Assembly (NCBI RefSeq): GCF_003264115.1 | Contig: NZ_CP021912.1 | Span: 2,525,001-2,589,000 of the forward strand | From: Erythrobacter sp. KY5 | Lineage (GTDB): Bacteria; Pseudomonadota; Alphaproteobacteria; Sphingomonadales; Sphingomonadaceae | Direction of reading: 5' to 3' | Length of the DNA: 64,000 nt | Part shown: positions 1 through 9,033 of the stretch, in pieces | How positions within the stretch are numbered: position 1 is the stretch's first letter | Layout: each line of letters opens with the position of its first letter | Program-made: the position numbers and the translations under genes | Notes under the pieces: model-generated | What the model was told of the DNA's origin: nothing | Seen by the model: only the letters and a program-made list of their open reading frames with translations | Database searches by the model: none

Positions 1-80
1 GCGGGCGAAAGGACGCTGTCCTTCTTCGCCTGCTGGCCGTTGCGGATGCGGGTGAGCATATCACCCAGAGGATCGGTCAT
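1..80 (-). CDS. rpsH: 30S ribosomal protein S8, N-terminal fragment (cut by window edge)
   Basis: The first 26 or so codons of S8 read on the minus strand from the ATG at 78-80, beginning MTDPLGDMLTRIRNGQ, which is the typical S8 start. S8 binds the central domain of 16S rRNA and, in well-studied bacteria, represses the spc operon. It follows rpsN after a 17-base gap, the normal order. The rest lies outside the window. Confidence 0.93.
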   Translation of the reverse strand, partial: MTDPLGDMLTRIRNGQQAKKDSVLSP

Positions 81-97
81 AGCCATCTATCAGTTCC

Positions 98-403
98 TCA
101 CCAGCTCGACTTGGTCAGACCCGGGATCATGCCCCGGTTGCCGAGTTGACGCAGTTCGATGCGGTTGATGCCGAACTTGCGGTAATAGCCGCGCGGGCGG
201 CCGGTGGTGGCGCAGCGGTTGCGCACGCGGGTCGGATTCGCATTGCGCGGAATCTCGGCCATCTTCAGGCGCGCAATCAGACGCTCGCTTTCATCAAGCG
301 ATTCATCGTCAGCGATAGCCTTCAGCTTTTCGTACTTCGCTGCGTACTTCTTAACGAGCTGCTTGCGGCGCTCGTTCTTGTTGATCGAACTCAGTTTCGC
401 CAT
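98..403 (-). CDS. rpsN: 30S ribosomal protein S14
   Basis: A 101-residue S14 of the long, zinc-free type. There is no CxxC pair, and the conserved C-terminal stretch [18 protein letters not shown] is visible. S14 assembles into the head of the 30S subunit next to S3 and S10. It lies between rplE and rpsH in the spc part of the cluster, 44 bases after the rplE stop, and is cotranscribed with them. Length and start match the alphaproteobacterial family. Confidence 0.97.
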   Translation of the reverse strand: MAKLSSINKNERRKQLVKKYAAKYEKLKAIADDESLDESERLIARLKMAEIPRNANPTRVRNRCATTGRPRGYYRKFGINRIELRQLGNRGMIPGLTKSSW

Positions 404-447
404 TGGACTTAAGCTCTCTTTCCTAGTGTCTTGTCCAAGGCACGCCC

Positions 448-1032
448 TCAGGCGGCCTTCTTCTCTTCGCCTGCTTCGCCCTGGAAGGGGAAGCCGAACA
501 GACGCAGAAGCTCGCGGGCTTCTTCATCGGTCTTGGCGGTGGTGGTGATGATGATGTCCATGCCCCGGACCTTCTCGATCTTGTCGTACGAGATCTCCGG
601 GAAAATGATCTGTTCCTTGATGCCCATGGCGTAGTTGCCACGGCCATCGAACGACTTCGGATTGAGGCCGCGGAAGTCACGGATGCGGGGCATCGCGATG
701 GTCACCAGGCGGTCGAGGAATTCGTACATGCGGTCACGGCGCAGGTTGACCTTGCAGCCGATCGGCATGCCGTCGCGCAGCTTGAACTGTGCGATCGACT
801 TCTTCGCCTTGGTGATGACCGGCTTCTGACCAGCGATCAGGGCCATTTCCTCAGCCGCGGTCGCGACCTTCTTCTTGTCCTGGCTCGCCTCGCCCACGCC
901 CATGTTGAGCGTGATCTTCTCGATCTTGGGAACTTCAAGGCGGTTCTTGTAACCGAACTTTTCGGTCATCGCCTTGACGATCTCTTCGTCGAACTTGGCC
1001 TTGAGGCGCGGAGTGTAGCTGGAATCAACCAT
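448..1032 (-). CDS. rplE: 50S ribosomal protein L5
   Basis: L5 (194 residues from this start) binds 5S rRNA and contacts the P-site tRNA from the 50S central protuberance. The family core [11 protein letters not shown] and the [17 protein letters not shown] region are present. An upstream in-frame ATG at 1047 would add five residues, but the ATG at 1030-1032 is preferred: it follows a GGGGAGA ribosome-binding site at good distance and overlaps the rplX stop by eight bases, which suggests translational coupling. The tail ends in a short Glu/Lys/Ala extension. Confidence 0.96.
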   Translation of the reverse strand: MVDSSYTPRLKAKFDEEIVKAMTEKFGYKNRLEVPKIEKITLNMGVGEASQDKKKVATAAEEMALIAGQKPVITKAKKSIAQFKLRDGMPIGCKVNLRRDRMYEFLDRLVTIAMPRIRDFRGLNPKSFDGRGNYAMGIKEQIIFPEISYDKIEKVRGMDIIITTTAKTDEEARELLRLFGFPFQGEAGEEKKAA

Positions 1033-1345
1033 CGATGGTCTCCCCACTCTTCACGGCAACGCGCACCTTCTTGCCGTCCTTTTCTTCGAAACGGACGCGG
1101 GTGGGCTTGCCATCCTTGGGATCAGCCAGCGCGACCTTGGCAATGTGCATCGGAGCCGGAGTACGGTCGATGCCACCTTGCGGGTTCAGCTGGCTCGGCT
1201 TGCGGTGACGGGTCGCGATGTTGATACCCTCGACGATGATCTTGCCTTCTTTCGGCAGGACCTGCTGGACTTTGCCGGTACGGCCCTTGTCCTTGCCCGA
1301 GAGTACGACGACTTCGTCACCCTTCTTGATCTTTGCAGCACCCAT
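1025..1345 (-). CDS. rplX: 50S ribosomal protein L24
   Basis: A 106-residue L24, an assembly initiator that binds the 5' end of 23S rRNA. The KOW motif is at the N-terminus ([20 protein letters not shown], residues 5-24). The gene starts one base after the rplN stop and overlaps rplE by eight bases, so the three are probably translated in a coupled way. Nothing unusual. Confidence 0.97.
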   Translation of the reverse strand: MGAAKIKKGDEVVVLSGKDKGRTGKVQQVLPKEGKIIVEGINIATRHRKPSQLNPQGGIDRTPAPMHIAKVALADPKDGKPTRVRFEEKDGKKVRVAVKSGETIDG

Positions 1346-1346
1346 C

Positions 1347-1715
1347 TTAGAGCACCTCCGGAGCGAGCGAGATAATCTTCATGAAGCCGCGGCCGCGAAG
1401 TTCACGAACCACCGGCCCGAAAATACGGGTGCCGATCGGCTCGTTCGACTTGTTGACCAGGACAGCGGAGTTGCTGTCGAAGCGGATAACGCTGCCATCG
1501 GGGCGGCGCACATCCTTGCGGGTGCGCACGATGACGGCGCGGTGAACGTCGCCCTTCTTCACCTTTGCGCGCGGCTGGGCTTCCTTGACGGAAACCACGA
1601 TCACGTCGCCAACGGAGGCAAAACGACGCTTCGACCCGCCCAGCACCTTAATGCACTGGACGCGTTTCGCGCCGCTATTATCCGCGACGTCGAGATTGGA
1701 TTGCATCTGGATCAT
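1347..1715 (-). CDS. rplN: 50S ribosomal protein L14
   Basis: A 122-residue L14, which sits at the 30S-50S interface and is the docking site of the RsfS silencing factor. It begins [20 protein letters not shown], a strong family signature, and has the usual length. It follows rpsQ after 72 bases and precedes rplX directly. Confidence 0.98.
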   Translation of the reverse strand: MIQMQSNLDVADNSGAKRVQCIKVLGGSKRRFASVGDVIVVSVKEAQPRAKVKKGDVHRAVIVRTRKDVRRPDGSVIRFDSNSAVLVNKSNEPIGTRIFGPVVRELRGRGFMKIISLAPEVL

Positions 1716-1787
1716 TGATCCGGTTCCTTCTCTTGGCTTGCCAAGTCACCCGACAGTAACCGGGGCCTGGCAGTTCCTTGCTACGTC

Positions 1788-2090
1788 TTACTCTGCGCCG
1801 GTCGGGGTCGCTTCAGCGACGTCCAGATCGGCTTCGATTGCCTGCACTCCGCCGGCCACAACGCGGTCCTTGACGGCCCAGGTCTTGGTCTTGGAGATCG
1901 GCTTCGTCTCTTCGATACGAACGACGTCACCCAGGGTGTACTCGTTCTTCTCGTCGTGAGCGTGATACTTCTTCGAGCGGCGGATGATCTTCCCGTAAAG
2001 CGGGTGCTTCACCTTGCGCTCGACCAGTACGGTCACGGTTTTGTCGGTCTTGTCGGAGGTGACAGTCCCGACGAGGATACGTTTCGGCAT
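1788..2090 (-). CDS. rpsQ: 30S ribosomal protein S17
   Basis: A 100-residue S17, an early-binding 16S rRNA protein with an OB fold. The core ([20 protein letters not shown], then KYHAHDE) is canonical. The C-terminus carries about 15-20 extra Ala/Glu/Asp residues compared with the roughly 84-residue E. coli protein. Such tails are common in alphaproteobacteria and are probably disordered. It is ten bases downstream of rpmC. Confidence 0.97.
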   Translation of the reverse strand: MPKRILVGTVTSDKTDKTVTVLVERKVKHPLYGKIIRRSKKYHAHDEKNEYTLGDVVRIEETKPISKTKTWAVKDRVVAGGVQAIEADLDVAEATPTGAE

Positions 2091-2100
2091 TGTCTACTCC

Positions 2101-2307
2101 TTACGCCTTAGCCGCAGCTGCGGCCCGCTCGTTCTGCAGCGTCTTGATCTGAGCGATCGTGCGACGCACTTCGCGGATGCGCGAAGGCTTCTCGAGCTGG
2201 TTGGTCGCAGCCTGGAACCGCAGGTTGAACTGCTCGCGCTTGAGCTCGGTCAGCTCGGCGGTCAGTTGATCGTCGGTCTTGGTGCGAAGGTCTTCGGTGT
2301 TAGCCAT
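2101..2307 (-). CDS. rpmC: 50S ribosomal protein L29
   Basis: A 68-residue, mostly helical L29 located near the polypeptide exit tunnel, where it forms part of the docking site for trigger factor and SRP. The motif QFNLRFQAATNQLEKPSRIR is typical. Its ATG shares a base with the rplP stop region (both at 2307), so translation is likely coupled. The C-terminus is Ala-rich. Confidence 0.97.
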   Translation of the reverse strand: MANTEDLRTKTDDQLTAELTELKREQFNLRFQAATNQLEKPSRIREVRRTIAQIKTLQNERAAAAAKA

Positions 2308-2741
2308 TATTCGCCTCCCAGGTGCGAGGTGTCGCCAAAGCGGGCAACGACCTTGGTCTTGATCGGAAGCTTCATCGCGGCGCGTTCGAAAGCGAGCGCG
2401 GCGACGGGGCCGGGAACGCCATCGAGTTCGAACAGGATGCGGCCCGGCTTCACGCGAGCTGCCCAGTATTCGACCGAGCCCTTGCCCTTACCCTGACGAA
2501 CTTCAGCCGGCTTCTTCGAAACAGGCACGTCGGGGAAGACGCGGATCCACAGGCGACCCTGACGCTTCATGGCGCGGGTGATCGCACGGCGAGCCGCTTC
2601 GATCTGGCGCGCGGTGATACGCTCAGGCTCAAGAGCCTTGAGGCCGTAGGAGCCGAAGTTCAGTGACGTGCCGCCTTTGGCCTCGCCCTTGATCTTGCCC
2701 TTGAAGGCCTTGCGATACTTGGTTTTCTTCGGTTGCAGCAT
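2307..2741 (-). CDS. rplP: 50S ribosomal protein L16
   Basis: A 144-residue L16, needed for the peptidyl-transferase centre and A-site tRNA positioning. It starts [15 protein letters not shown] and has the conserved stretch RIWIRVFPD-type (here [19 protein letters not shown]). It sits between rpsC and rpmC with normal spacing. Confidence 0.98.
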   Translation of the reverse strand: MLQPKKTKYRKAFKGKIKGEAKGGTSLNFGSYGLKALEPERITARQIEAARRAITRAMKRQGRLWIRVFPDVPVSKKPAEVRQGKGKGSVEYWAARVKPGRILFELDGVPGPVAALAFERAAMKLPIKTKVVARFGDTSHLGGE

Positions 2742-2762
2742 GGTTCTTTCCTATATCTGCAA

Positions 2763-3458
2763 TCAGCGGGCCGGACGCACGCCGGAAGTCTGAGCTTCCA
2801 TCATGAGACGGTCCTGCGCGGTCGGATCGTGGGCCATAATCTCGCCCTTGAAGATCCAGACCTTGATTCCGATGATCCCGTAAGCGGTAAGCGCTTCGGT
2901 TTCGGCGTAGTCGATGTTCGCACGCAGGGTGTGAAGCGGCACGCGGCCTTCGCGGTACCATTCGACGCGGGCGATTTCAGCGCCGCCGAGACGGCCACCA
3001 CACACGATCTTGATACCTTCAGCGCCAAGACGCAGGGCCGACTGAACCGCACGCTTCATCGCGCGACGGAAAGCGACACGGCGAACCAGCTGGTCAGCCA
3101 CGCCCTGAGCGACGAGCTTGGCGTCGATTTCCGGCTTGCGGATCTCGACGATGTTCAGCTTCACTTCGCTCGAAGTCATGGTCGACAGCTTGGTGCGCAG
3201 CTTTTCGATGTCTGCGCCCTTCTTGCCGATGATGACGCCCGGACGCGCAGCATAGATCGAAACGCGGCACAGCTTGGCCGGACGCTCGATCACAACCTTC
3301 GAGATCGCTGCCTGGGGCAGGTTCTCGAGGATGTACTTGCGCATCTTGATGTCTTCCGCGAGCAGGCCGGCATAGTCACGCCCTTCGGCGTACCAGCGGC
3401 TGTCCCACGTGCGGTTGATCTGGAGACGCAGACCGATTGGGTTACTCTTCTGACCCAT
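2763..3458 (-). CDS. rpsC: 30S ribosomal protein S3
   Basis: A 231-residue S3 that forms part of the mRNA entry tunnel and helicase activity of the 30S subunit. It starts [20 protein letters not shown]. The type-2 KH domain has the GXXG loop in [15 protein letters not shown] (near residue 75), followed by the C-terminal domain with [14 protein letters not shown] sequence. It is preceded by rplV with a three-base gap. Confidence 0.98.
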   Translation of the reverse strand: MGQKSNPIGLRLQINRTWDSRWYAEGRDYAGLLAEDIKMRKYILENLPQAAISKVVIERPAKLCRVSIYAARPGVIIGKKGADIEKLRTKLSTMTSSEVKLNIVEIRKPEIDAKLVAQGVADQLVRRVAFRRAMKRAVQSALRLGAEGIKIVCGGRLGGAEIARVEWYREGRVPLHTLRANIDYAETEALTAYGIIGIKVWIFKGEIMAHDPTAQDRLMMEAQTSGVRPAR

Positions 3459-3461
3459 GGT

Positions 3462-3839
3462 TTAGGCCTCCTCTACTTCGCGAACGACGATGCGCAGCTT
3501 GCTGAAAGGCTTCAGAATGCGAGTCGACTTGCCGCGGCCACGGGTGTGGAAACGCTTCATCGTGATCGACTTGCCAACCGAAGCCTCGGCAACGACGAGA
3601 GCATCGACGTCGAGATCGTGGTTGTTTTCCGCATTGGCGATCGCGGATGCGAGCACCTTGCTGGCGTCTTTCGCCATCGCCTTCTTGGAGAAGGAGAGGA
3701 TGTTCATGGCCTCTTCGGCCTTCTTGCCACGGATCAGCTCGGCAACGAGGTTGAGCTTCTGCGCCGAACCACGGATCGTGGTGCCGACGGCAAGCGCCTC
3801 ATTCTCTGCAACGCGGCGGGGGGACTTTGCCTTGCCCAT
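3462..3839 (-). CDS. rplV: 50S ribosomal protein L22
   Basis: A 125-residue L22, whose long beta-hairpin lines the peptide exit tunnel (the site of macrolide resistance changes in other bacteria). The C-terminal part [20 protein letters not shown] matches the hairpin and rRNA contact region. Its start codon overlaps the rpsS stop at 3839. Confidence 0.97.
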   Translation of the reverse strand: MGKAKSPRRVAENEALAVGTTIRGSAQKLNLVAELIRGKKAEEAMNILSFSKKAMAKDASKVLASAIANAENNHDLDVDALVVAEASVGKSITMKRFHTRGRGKSTRILKPFSKLRIVVREVEEA

Positions 3840-4114
3840 TATCGCTTACCCTTCTTGTCAGCCGCGTGACCCGGGAAGTTGCGCGTCGGAGCGAACTCGC
3901 CAAGCTTGTGGCCAACCATTTCTTCCGAAACGGAAACCGGGATGAACTTCTGACCGTTGTAGACGTTGAACGTGAGCCCAACGAACTGTGGCAGGATGGT
4001 GGAGCGACGCGACCAGGTCTTGATCGGCTTGTTGCTGCTCGCTTCCTGTGCGTCCTCGGCCTTCTTGAGAAGGCTGAGTTCCACGAACGGACCTTTCCAG
4101 ACGGAACGTGCCAT
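3839..4114 (-). CDS. rpsS: 30S ribosomal protein S19
   Basis: A 91-residue S19 of the 30S head, in contact with S13 and the A-site finger of 23S rRNA. It starts [20 protein letters not shown] and ends in the usual basic tail with the [19 protein letters not shown] motif. It lies six bases downstream of rplB. Confidence 0.98.
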   Translation of the reverse strand: MARSVWKGPFVELSLLKKAEDAQEASSNKPIKTWSRRSTILPQFVGLTFNVYNGQKFIPVSVSEEMVGHKLGEFAPTRNFPGHAADKKGKR

Positions 4115-4120
4115 GTCTGC

Positions 4121-4957
4121 TTACCTCTTCTTCTTCGCGTGCCGCGAACGGATGATCATCTTGTCCGTCTGCTTGTTCTTGCGGGTACGGGCGCCCTTGG
4201 TCGGCTTGCCCCACGGAGTAACCGGGTGACGGCCACCGCTGGTGCGGCCTTCACCACCACCGTGCGGGTGATCGACCGGGTTCTTGGCGACACCGCGAGT
4301 GAGCGGGCGACGGCCCTTCCAACGGGTACGACCGGCCTTGCCGAAGTTCTGGTTCTGGTTGTCGGGGTTCGAAACCGCGCCAACCGTTCCCATGCAATCG
4401 GAACGCAGGTAACGCTGCTCGCCCGAGTTCAGGCGAACGATGACCATGCCGCGGTCACGACCGACGAGCTGGACATAGGCGCCTGCGCTGCGAGCGATCT
4501 GACCGCCCTTGCCCGGCTTCATCTCGACGTTGTGACAGATCGTTCCGACCGGCATCTGACCCAGAAGCATGGCGTTGCCAGGCTTCGTGTCGGTCTTTTC
4601 GCCAGCGACAACCGTGTCACCCACGGCGAGACGCTGCGGAGCGATGATGTAGGCCAGTTCGCCGTCTTCGTACTTCAGAAGCGCGATGAAAGCGGTGCGG
4701 TTGGGGTCGTATTCGATCCGCTCGACGGTCGCGGGGACATCCCACTTGCGACGCTTGAAGTCGATGAAACGATACTTCTGCTTGTGACCGCCCGCGATAC
4801 CGCGCGAAGTCACGTGACCCTTGTTGTTACGGCCACCGGTCTTGCGCTTGCCTTCGGTGAGCGACTTGACCGGACCACCTTTGTGGAGGCCCGACTTGTC
4901 GATCAGGATAAGGCCGCGACGTGCGGGGCTTGTCGGTTTGTAGTTCTTGAGTGCCAT
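4121..4957 (-). CDS. rplB: 50S ribosomal protein L2
   Basis: A 278-residue L2, one of the proteins required for subunit association and peptidyl-transferase activity. The N-terminal OB fold is followed by an SH3-like domain and the C-terminal [20 protein letters not shown] segment with the critical histidine. Length is normal. It follows rplW after eight bases. Confidence 0.98.
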   Translation of the reverse strand: MALKNYKPTSPARRGLILIDKSGLHKGGPVKSLTEGKRKTGGRNNKGHVTSRGIAGGHKQKYRFIDFKRRKWDVPATVERIEYDPNRTAFIALLKYEDGELAYIIAPQRLAVGDTVVAGEKTDTKPGNAMLLGQMPVGTICHNVEMKPGKGGQIARSAGAYVQLVGRDRGMVIVRLNSGEQRYLRSDCMGTVGAVSNPDNQNQNFGKAGRTRWKGRRPLTRGVAKNPVDHPHGGGEGRTSGGRHPVTPWGKPTKGARTRKNKQTDKMIIRSRHAKKKR

Positions 4958-4965
4958 GATCCGCC

Positions 4966-5274
4966 TCAGATACCGCTGGTGATGTCGATCATCTCGCCAT
5001 CAGCGAGACGTACAACAGCCTTTTTGAAATCCGAGCGCTTGTAGGGCTTGCCCTTCCAGCGCTTGGTCTTGCCTTTGGTCAGGATGGTGTTCACCGATAC
5101 GACTTTCTTGTCGTAGATGGCTTCCACCGCTTCCTTGATCTGCGGCTTGGTCGCGTCATTCGCCACCTTGAACACCACCGCATTCGATTCCGACGCCATG
5201 GTCGACTTCTCGGTGATGTGAGGTGCGAGGATCACGTCATAGTGCCGCGCGTCGATGCTGTCCTTCTTAGCCAT
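4966..5274 (-). CDS. rplW: 50S ribosomal protein L23
   Basis: A 102-residue L23, the main attachment point for trigger factor and SRP at the tunnel exit. Typical sequence [19 protein letters not shown] near the N-terminus and [18 protein letters not shown] in the second half. It overlaps the end of rplD by eight bases, a coupling often seen at this junction. Confidence 0.97.
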   Translation of the reverse strand: MAKKDSIDARHYDVILAPHITEKSTMASESNAVVFKVANDATKPQIKEAVEAIYDKKVVSVNTILTKGKTKRWKGKPYKRSDFKKAVVRLADGEMIDITSGI

Positions 5275-5890
5275 TGAAGCGCGCCTCCAGCTTTTCGACC
5301 GCGTCCTTGGTGAGGATCAGCGTGTCGTGGTTGAGGATGTCGTAGACGTTGGCGCCCGCGGCAGGCATCACGTTGACGCCCTTGAGGTTGCCTGCAGCCT
5401 GCTTGAAGCCGTCATTCACAGCGTCACCGTCGATCACGAGGACCTTGCCGGCAAAACCGTGCTTGTCGAAGTGACCCTTGAGAGCCTGGGTCTTCGCATC
5501 CTTCAGCTCAAGGCTGTCGAGAACGACGAGGCCGTCTTTCGCCTTGGTCGAAAGAGCCATCTTGAGACCGAGAGCACGGATCTTCTTGTTCAGCGACGGG
5601 TTGAAGTCACGCTTGCGAGCACCGTGAGCCTTACCACCGCCGATAAAGATCGGAGCGCCGCGATCGCCGTGGCGAGCGCCGCCCGAACCCTTCTGACGGC
5701 CGAACTTTGCGCCGGTGCGCGCCACGTCCGAACGCTCACGCGTGGGACGAGCGGTTCCGCGGCGGTTCTCGAGCTGCCAGGTCACGACCCGGTGCAGGAT
5801 GTCAGCGCGAGGCTCAACACCGAACACGTCATCCGACAGTTCGATATCGCCCGACGCCTTCCCGTCGATTTTCTGGACCTTCACCTTCAT
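5267..5890 (-). CDS. rplD: 50S ribosomal protein L4
   Basis: A 207-residue L4 with a globular domain and an extended loop lining the exit tunnel ([23 protein letters not shown] stretch around residues 70-90). In E. coli, L4 also represses the S10 operon by acting on its leader. Whether it does here is unknown, but the rpsJ leader of this cluster carries a terminator-like hairpin (see 7383-7432). It starts three bases after the rplC stop. Confidence 0.97.
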   Translation of the reverse strand: MKVKVQKIDGKASGDIELSDDVFGVEPRADILHRVVTWQLENRRGTARPTRERSDVARTGAKFGRQKGSGGARHGDRGAPIFIGGGKAHGARKRDFNPSLNKKIRALGLKMALSTKAKDGLVVLDSLELKDAKTQALKGHFDKHGFAGKVLVIDGDAVNDGFKQAAGNLKGVNVMPAAGANVYDILNHDTLILTKDAVEKLEARFNG

Positions 5891-5893
5891 GGC

Positions 5894-6706
5894 TTAGTCT
5901 TCCTTCTTCTCTTCCGCAGCCGGAACTTCGGTTGCGGGAGCGTTGTCTTCGGCAGCGGCTTCTTCAGCCTGGCTTGCCACATCGGTGGCGTCCTGCTCGG
6001 GAGCTACGGCTTCGTCCTGCGGCTTGGCAGTCTCTACGACTGCGCCGGGGAACGGCAGGTCTTCAGGCATCGGAAGCTTGATCGCGTCGCGAACCAACAG
6101 CCAGCCATTCTTCGAACCCGGGACCGAACCCTTGATGAAGAGGAGACCGCGGGTCGCGTCGGTGCGAACCACTTCGAGGTTCATTTGGGTACGCTGGCGA
6201 TCACCCATGTGACCGGCCATCTTCTTGCCCTTGAACACGCGGCCCGGATCCTGACGGTTACCCGTCGAACCGTGCGAACGGTGCGAGATCGAAACACCGT
6301 GGGTGGCGCGAAGACCGCCGAAGCCCCAGCGCTTCATAGCGCCGGCAAAGCCCTTACCCTGGGTGTGACCCGTGATGTCGACCTTCTGGCCGGCAACGAA
6401 ATGATCGGCGCTGATCAGCGAACCGACGGGCACGAGGCCGTCTTCGCTCTCAACGCGGAATTCGGCAACGCGCTGCTTGAGGCCAACGCCTGCCTTGCCG
6501 AAATGCTCACGCTGCGGCTTCGCAACGTTCTTCTGTTTCGCTTCGCCTGCACCCAGCTGGACGGCGAAGTAGCCGTCATTGTCTGCGGTGCGGTGCGAGA
6601 CGACCTGGCAATCTTCCAGTGCGAGCACGGTTACGGGCACGTGCCGTCCGTCCTCCTGGAAGAGGCGGGTCATCCCAACCTTCTTTGCGATCACGCCTGT
6701 GCGCAT
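5894..6706 (-). CDS. rplC: 50S ribosomal protein L3 with acidic C-terminal extension
   Basis: L3 organises the 3' end of 23S rRNA and reaches the peptidyl-transferase centre. The family features are clear: [16 protein letters not shown] at the start and the [19 protein letters not shown] loop in the middle, including the glutamine that is N5-methylated by PrmB in other bacteria. At 270 residues it is about 60 longer than E. coli L3. The excess is a C-terminal Ala/Glu/Asp-rich low-complexity tail from about residue 222, probably disordered. The gene is separated from rpsJ by an unusually long 309-base spacer. Confidence 0.97.
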   Translation of the reverse strand: MRTGVIAKKVGMTRLFQEDGRHVPVTVLALEDCQVVSHRTADNDGYFAVQLGAGEAKQKNVAKPQREHFGKAGVGLKQRVAEFRVESEDGLVPVGSLISADHFVAGQKVDITGHTQGKGFAGAMKRWGFGGLRATHGVSISHRSHGSTGNRQDPGRVFKGKKMAGHMGDRQRTQMNLEVVRTDATRGLLFIKGSVPGSKNGWLLVRDAIKLPMPEDLPFPGAVVETAKPQDEAVAPEQDATDVASQAEEAAAEDNAPATEVPAAEEKKED

Positions 6707-7015
6707 CGTCTATACTCCTTACAGAGGCACCCAAGGGACCATCCCAAAGGTGCGTGCGGAATGCCTCGTTTCCTTGGCATTCCAGTTGCCCAATTTGTTT
6801 ATGCTGCGAGCCCCGTCCGGGCTTATGCCTCCCCTCGCCTTTATGGCGCCGGTTTGGCGAGACGGAGGACGCAGCCCGAGCAATGATGTTTCCGAAGAAA
6901 CGCCCGGCGGTATCCAGATGTCTTGCGGGTCGTTTCCGACCTGCGGGGCCATCGGAGGCCCAAATTCTCGATCCGTTTAACGTCCCGGTCGAAGGACGGT
7001 GAAATCGAACGCGAC
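6707..7015 (-). other. Long non-coding spacer between rpsJ and rplC
   Basis: This 309-base stretch inside the S10 operon has no convincing gene. Read on the transcribed (minus) strand it contains small GC-rich inverted repeats, such as GCAGGTCG/CGACCCGC near 6928-6948 and CCCGG/CCGGG-type pairing near 6810-6830. Neighbouring genes of the cluster are separated by 0-70 bases, so a spacer of this length is out of character. No T-tract follows the hairpins, so I do not call a terminator. Confidence 0.5.
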
Positions 7016-7327
7016 TTAGGCGAGTTTGATTTCGACGTTCACGCCAGCAGCGAGGTCCAGCTTCATCAGAGCGTCGACCGTCTGGGCGTTGGGCTGCACG
7101 ATGTCGAGCAACCGCTTATAGGTGCGCACCTCGAACTGCTCGCGCGACTTCTTGTCGATGTGCGGGCCGCGGTTCACGGTGAACTTCTCGATACGCGTCG
7201 GCATGGGAATGGGGCCACGAATAAGAGCACCCGTACGACGCGCCGTGTCAGCGATTTCGCCAGTCGCCTGGTCGAGAACGCGGTGGTCAAATGCCTTGAG
7301 GCGAATACGGATATTCTGTGCTTCCAT
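7016..7327 (-). CDS. rpsJ: 30S ribosomal protein S10 (NusE)
   Basis: A 103-residue S10, a 30S head protein that as NusE also joins the NusB antitermination complex. The sequence has the family hallmarks [15 protein letters not shown] and [14 protein letters not shown]. It opens the S10 operon and is separated from tuf by 437 bases with their own promoter candidate and hairpins, so S10 transcription is probably at least partly independent of tuf. Confidence 0.98.
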   Translation of the reverse strand: MEAQNIRIRLKAFDHRVLDQATGEIADTARRTGALIRGPIPMPTRIEKFTVNRGPHIDKKSREQFEVRTYKRLLDIVQPNAQTVDALMKLDLAAGVNVEIKLA

Positions 7328-7382
7328 TACCTATACCAATGCGAAAGAGCCGAAGAACGCCACTGTGGTGGGCGACGCCCTC

Positions 7383-7432
7383 AAAAACAAAAGGCCAGCC
7401 CCGCTTCTCGTTGCCGTTCTGCGGGCGGCCTT
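7383..7432 (-). terminator. Terminator-like hairpin in the rpsJ leader (possible attenuator)
   Basis: On the minus strand the stem starts AAGGCC (7427-7432) and closes with GGCCTT (7391-7396). Inside, GCCC and GC pair with two single-base bulges, making about 12 base pairs around a 16-base loop. A TTTTGTTTTT tract follows at 7383-7392. The element lies about 55 bases before the rpsJ ATG and downstream of the promoter candidate at 7480-7508, so it would act inside the leader. Pairing and T-tract are seen; regulation is inferred. Confidence 0.55.
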
Positions 7433-7479
7433 ACCTAATTTCGTTACAACGGAAACGAATCTCCGCTGCGGTTGGCGCG

Positions 7480-7508
7480 CGTATATCGGGTGAGCCGGAT
7501 TCTGGCAA
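7480..7508 (-). promoter_or_regulatory. Candidate sigma-70 promoter of the S10 operon
   Basis: On the minus strand TTGCCA (7503-7508) and TATACG (7480-7485) are separated by exactly 17 bases. The predicted start near 7473 would give a leader of about 145 bases before rpsJ. It lies downstream of the tuf hairpin and the large palindrome, a sensible place for an internal promoter. Confidence 0.5.
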
Positions 7509-7575
7509 CCCATAAGTGTCACGAAAAGTACGCGCACGCGTCGAGTGCGGTCAGGGCATCCGCCCTTCCCTTGCT

Positions 7576-7659
7576 GTGCCAGCCCGTCTCCCCCTCCCAA
7601 CCGCCCGATGATTATCCGATACGGTATCGGGTGGTTGGGAGGGGGAGACGGGCTGGCAC
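7576..7659. repeat. Large palindrome between tuf and rpsJ
   Basis: Two 34-base arms (7576-7609 and 7626-7659) are complementary except at one position, which would be a G-U pair in RNA of the plus strand. The loop is 16 bases. Arms are pyrimidine-rich on one side (CTCCCCCTCCC). No T-tract follows on either strand. A related palindrome is at 11824-11888. It may be a mobile or REP-like intergenic element or an RNase III-type processing site. Confidence 0.8.
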
Positions 7660-7702
7660 CGAGGTCGGCACGGATGTGTCGACCATACCCTACATAAACT
7701 GA

Positions 7703-7731
7703 GGGCCGGCTCACCTATAGTGAACCGGCCC
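7703..7731 (-). terminator. Hairpin 3' of tuf, probable terminator
   Basis: The arms 7703-7714 and 7720-7731 form a 12-base stem (GGGCCGGTTCAC with GTGAGCCGGCCC on the minus strand, with one G-T pair) around a five-base loop, 34 bases after the tuf stop. The following sequence is only weakly T-rich (TCAGTTTATG), so termination may be partial. Confidence 0.5.
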
Positions 7732-7764
7732 CCGAATTTGTCGCGCTCCGTGAGGAGCAACGGC

Positions 7765-8940
7765 TTACTTGGTGATCTTTGCAACCACGCCCGAGCCGAC
7801 GGTGCGGCCGCCTTCGCGGATTGCGAAGCGCAGACCTTCGTCCATGGCGATCGGAGCGATCAGCTTGACGTTGATCGTCACGTTGTCGCCCGGCATCACC
7901 ATTTCGGTGCCTTCGGGAAGGATCACTTCGCCGGTCACGTCGGTGGTGCGGAAGTAGAACTGCGGACGGTAGTTAGCGAAGAACGGCGTGTGACGGCCAC
8001 CTTCGTCCTTCGAGAGGACGTAGACTTCTGCGCTGAACTCAGTGTGCGGCGTAACCGAACCGGGCTTCGCGAGGACCTGGCCACGCTCGACTTCTTCACG
8101 GCCAACGCCGCGGATCAGGGCACCGATGTTATCGCCAGCTTCACCGCGATCGAGCAGCTTGCGGAACATTTCAACGCCGGTGACGGTCGTCTTGGTGGTG
8201 TCCTTGATGCCGACGATTTCGACTTCGTCGCCAACGTTCACAACGCCGGTTTCGACACGGCCGGTAACAACCGTACCGCGACCCGAGATCGAGAACACGT
8301 CTTCGATCGGCATCAGGAAGTCCTTGTCGACCGGACGGTCGGGCTGCGGGATGTAGCTGTCGACAGCTTCCATCAGAGCCTTGATCGAGTTTTCGCCGAT
8401 TTCCGGATCACGACCTTCGAGAGCGGCCAAAGCCGAACCCTTCACGATCGGAATATCGTCGCCGTCGAAACCGTACTCGCTGAGGAGTTCGCGGATTTCC
8501 AGCTCGACGAGCTCGAGGATTTCCTCGTCGTCAACCTGGTCAACCTTGTTCATGTAGACGACCAGCTGAGGAACGCCGACCTGACGGGCAAGCAGGATGT
8601 GCTCGCGGGTCTGCGGCATCGGGCCGTCAGCTGCGTTCACAACCAGGATAGCGCCGTCCATCTGCGCTGCACCGGTGATCATGTTCTTCACGTAGTCAGC
8701 GTGACCCGGGCAGTCGACGTGAGCGTAGTGACGGTTGTCGGTTTCGTATTCGACGTGTGCGGTCGAGATGGTGATGCCGCGCTCCCGCTCTTCAGGAGCC
8801 TTGTCGATGTTTGCGAAATCGACGGCCGAACCCTGGACCTTGGTGATTGCTGCGGTCAGCGTGGTCTTACCGTGGTCAACGTGACCGATGGTGCCGACGT
8901 TGACGTGCGGCTTGTTACGCTCAAACTTTTCCTTCGCCAT
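7765..8940 (-). CDS. tuf: Elongation factor Tu
   Basis: EF-Tu delivers aminoacyl-tRNA to the ribosome as a GTP complex. The 391-residue protein has the P-loop GHVDHGKT (residues 18-25), the switch-region DCPGHADY and the NKVD guanine-binding motif, then domains II and III ending in [12 protein letters not shown] sequence. It follows fusA after 93 bases, the classic str operon order. Only this one copy is visible in the window; many proteobacteria have two. Confidence 0.98.
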   Translation of the reverse strand: MAKEKFERNKPHVNVGTIGHVDHGKTTLTAAITKVQGSAVDFANIDKAPEERERGITISTAHVEYETDNRHYAHVDCPGHADYVKNMITGAAQMDGAILVVNAADGPMPQTREHILLARQVGVPQLVVYMNKVDQVDDEEILELVELEIRELLSEYGFDGDDIPIVKGSALAALEGRDPEIGENSIKALMEAVDSYIPQPDRPVDKDFLMPIEDVFSISGRGTVVTGRVETGVVNVGDEVEIVGIKDTTKTTVTGVEMFRKLLDRGEAGDNIGALIRGVGREEVERGQVLAKPGSVTPHTEFSAEVYVLSKDEGGRHTPFFANYRPQFYFRTTDVTGEVILPEGTEMVMPGDNVTINVKLIAPIAMDEGLRFAIREGGRTVGSGVVAKITK

Positions 8941-9033
8941 TTCTCTAATAACCTTCTTTTTGAAATTGATTGCTTCGCGGGAGAAAGGGCGGGCCCGCTG
9001 AATCAGGCGCCGCCCCTAGCGTTTAGCGCCTGC

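Noticed and set aside
5255..6886. A 543-codon plus-strand frame opposite rplD and rplC
   Set aside because: Shadow of ribosomal protein genes; composition is not protein-like and there is no ribosome-binding site.
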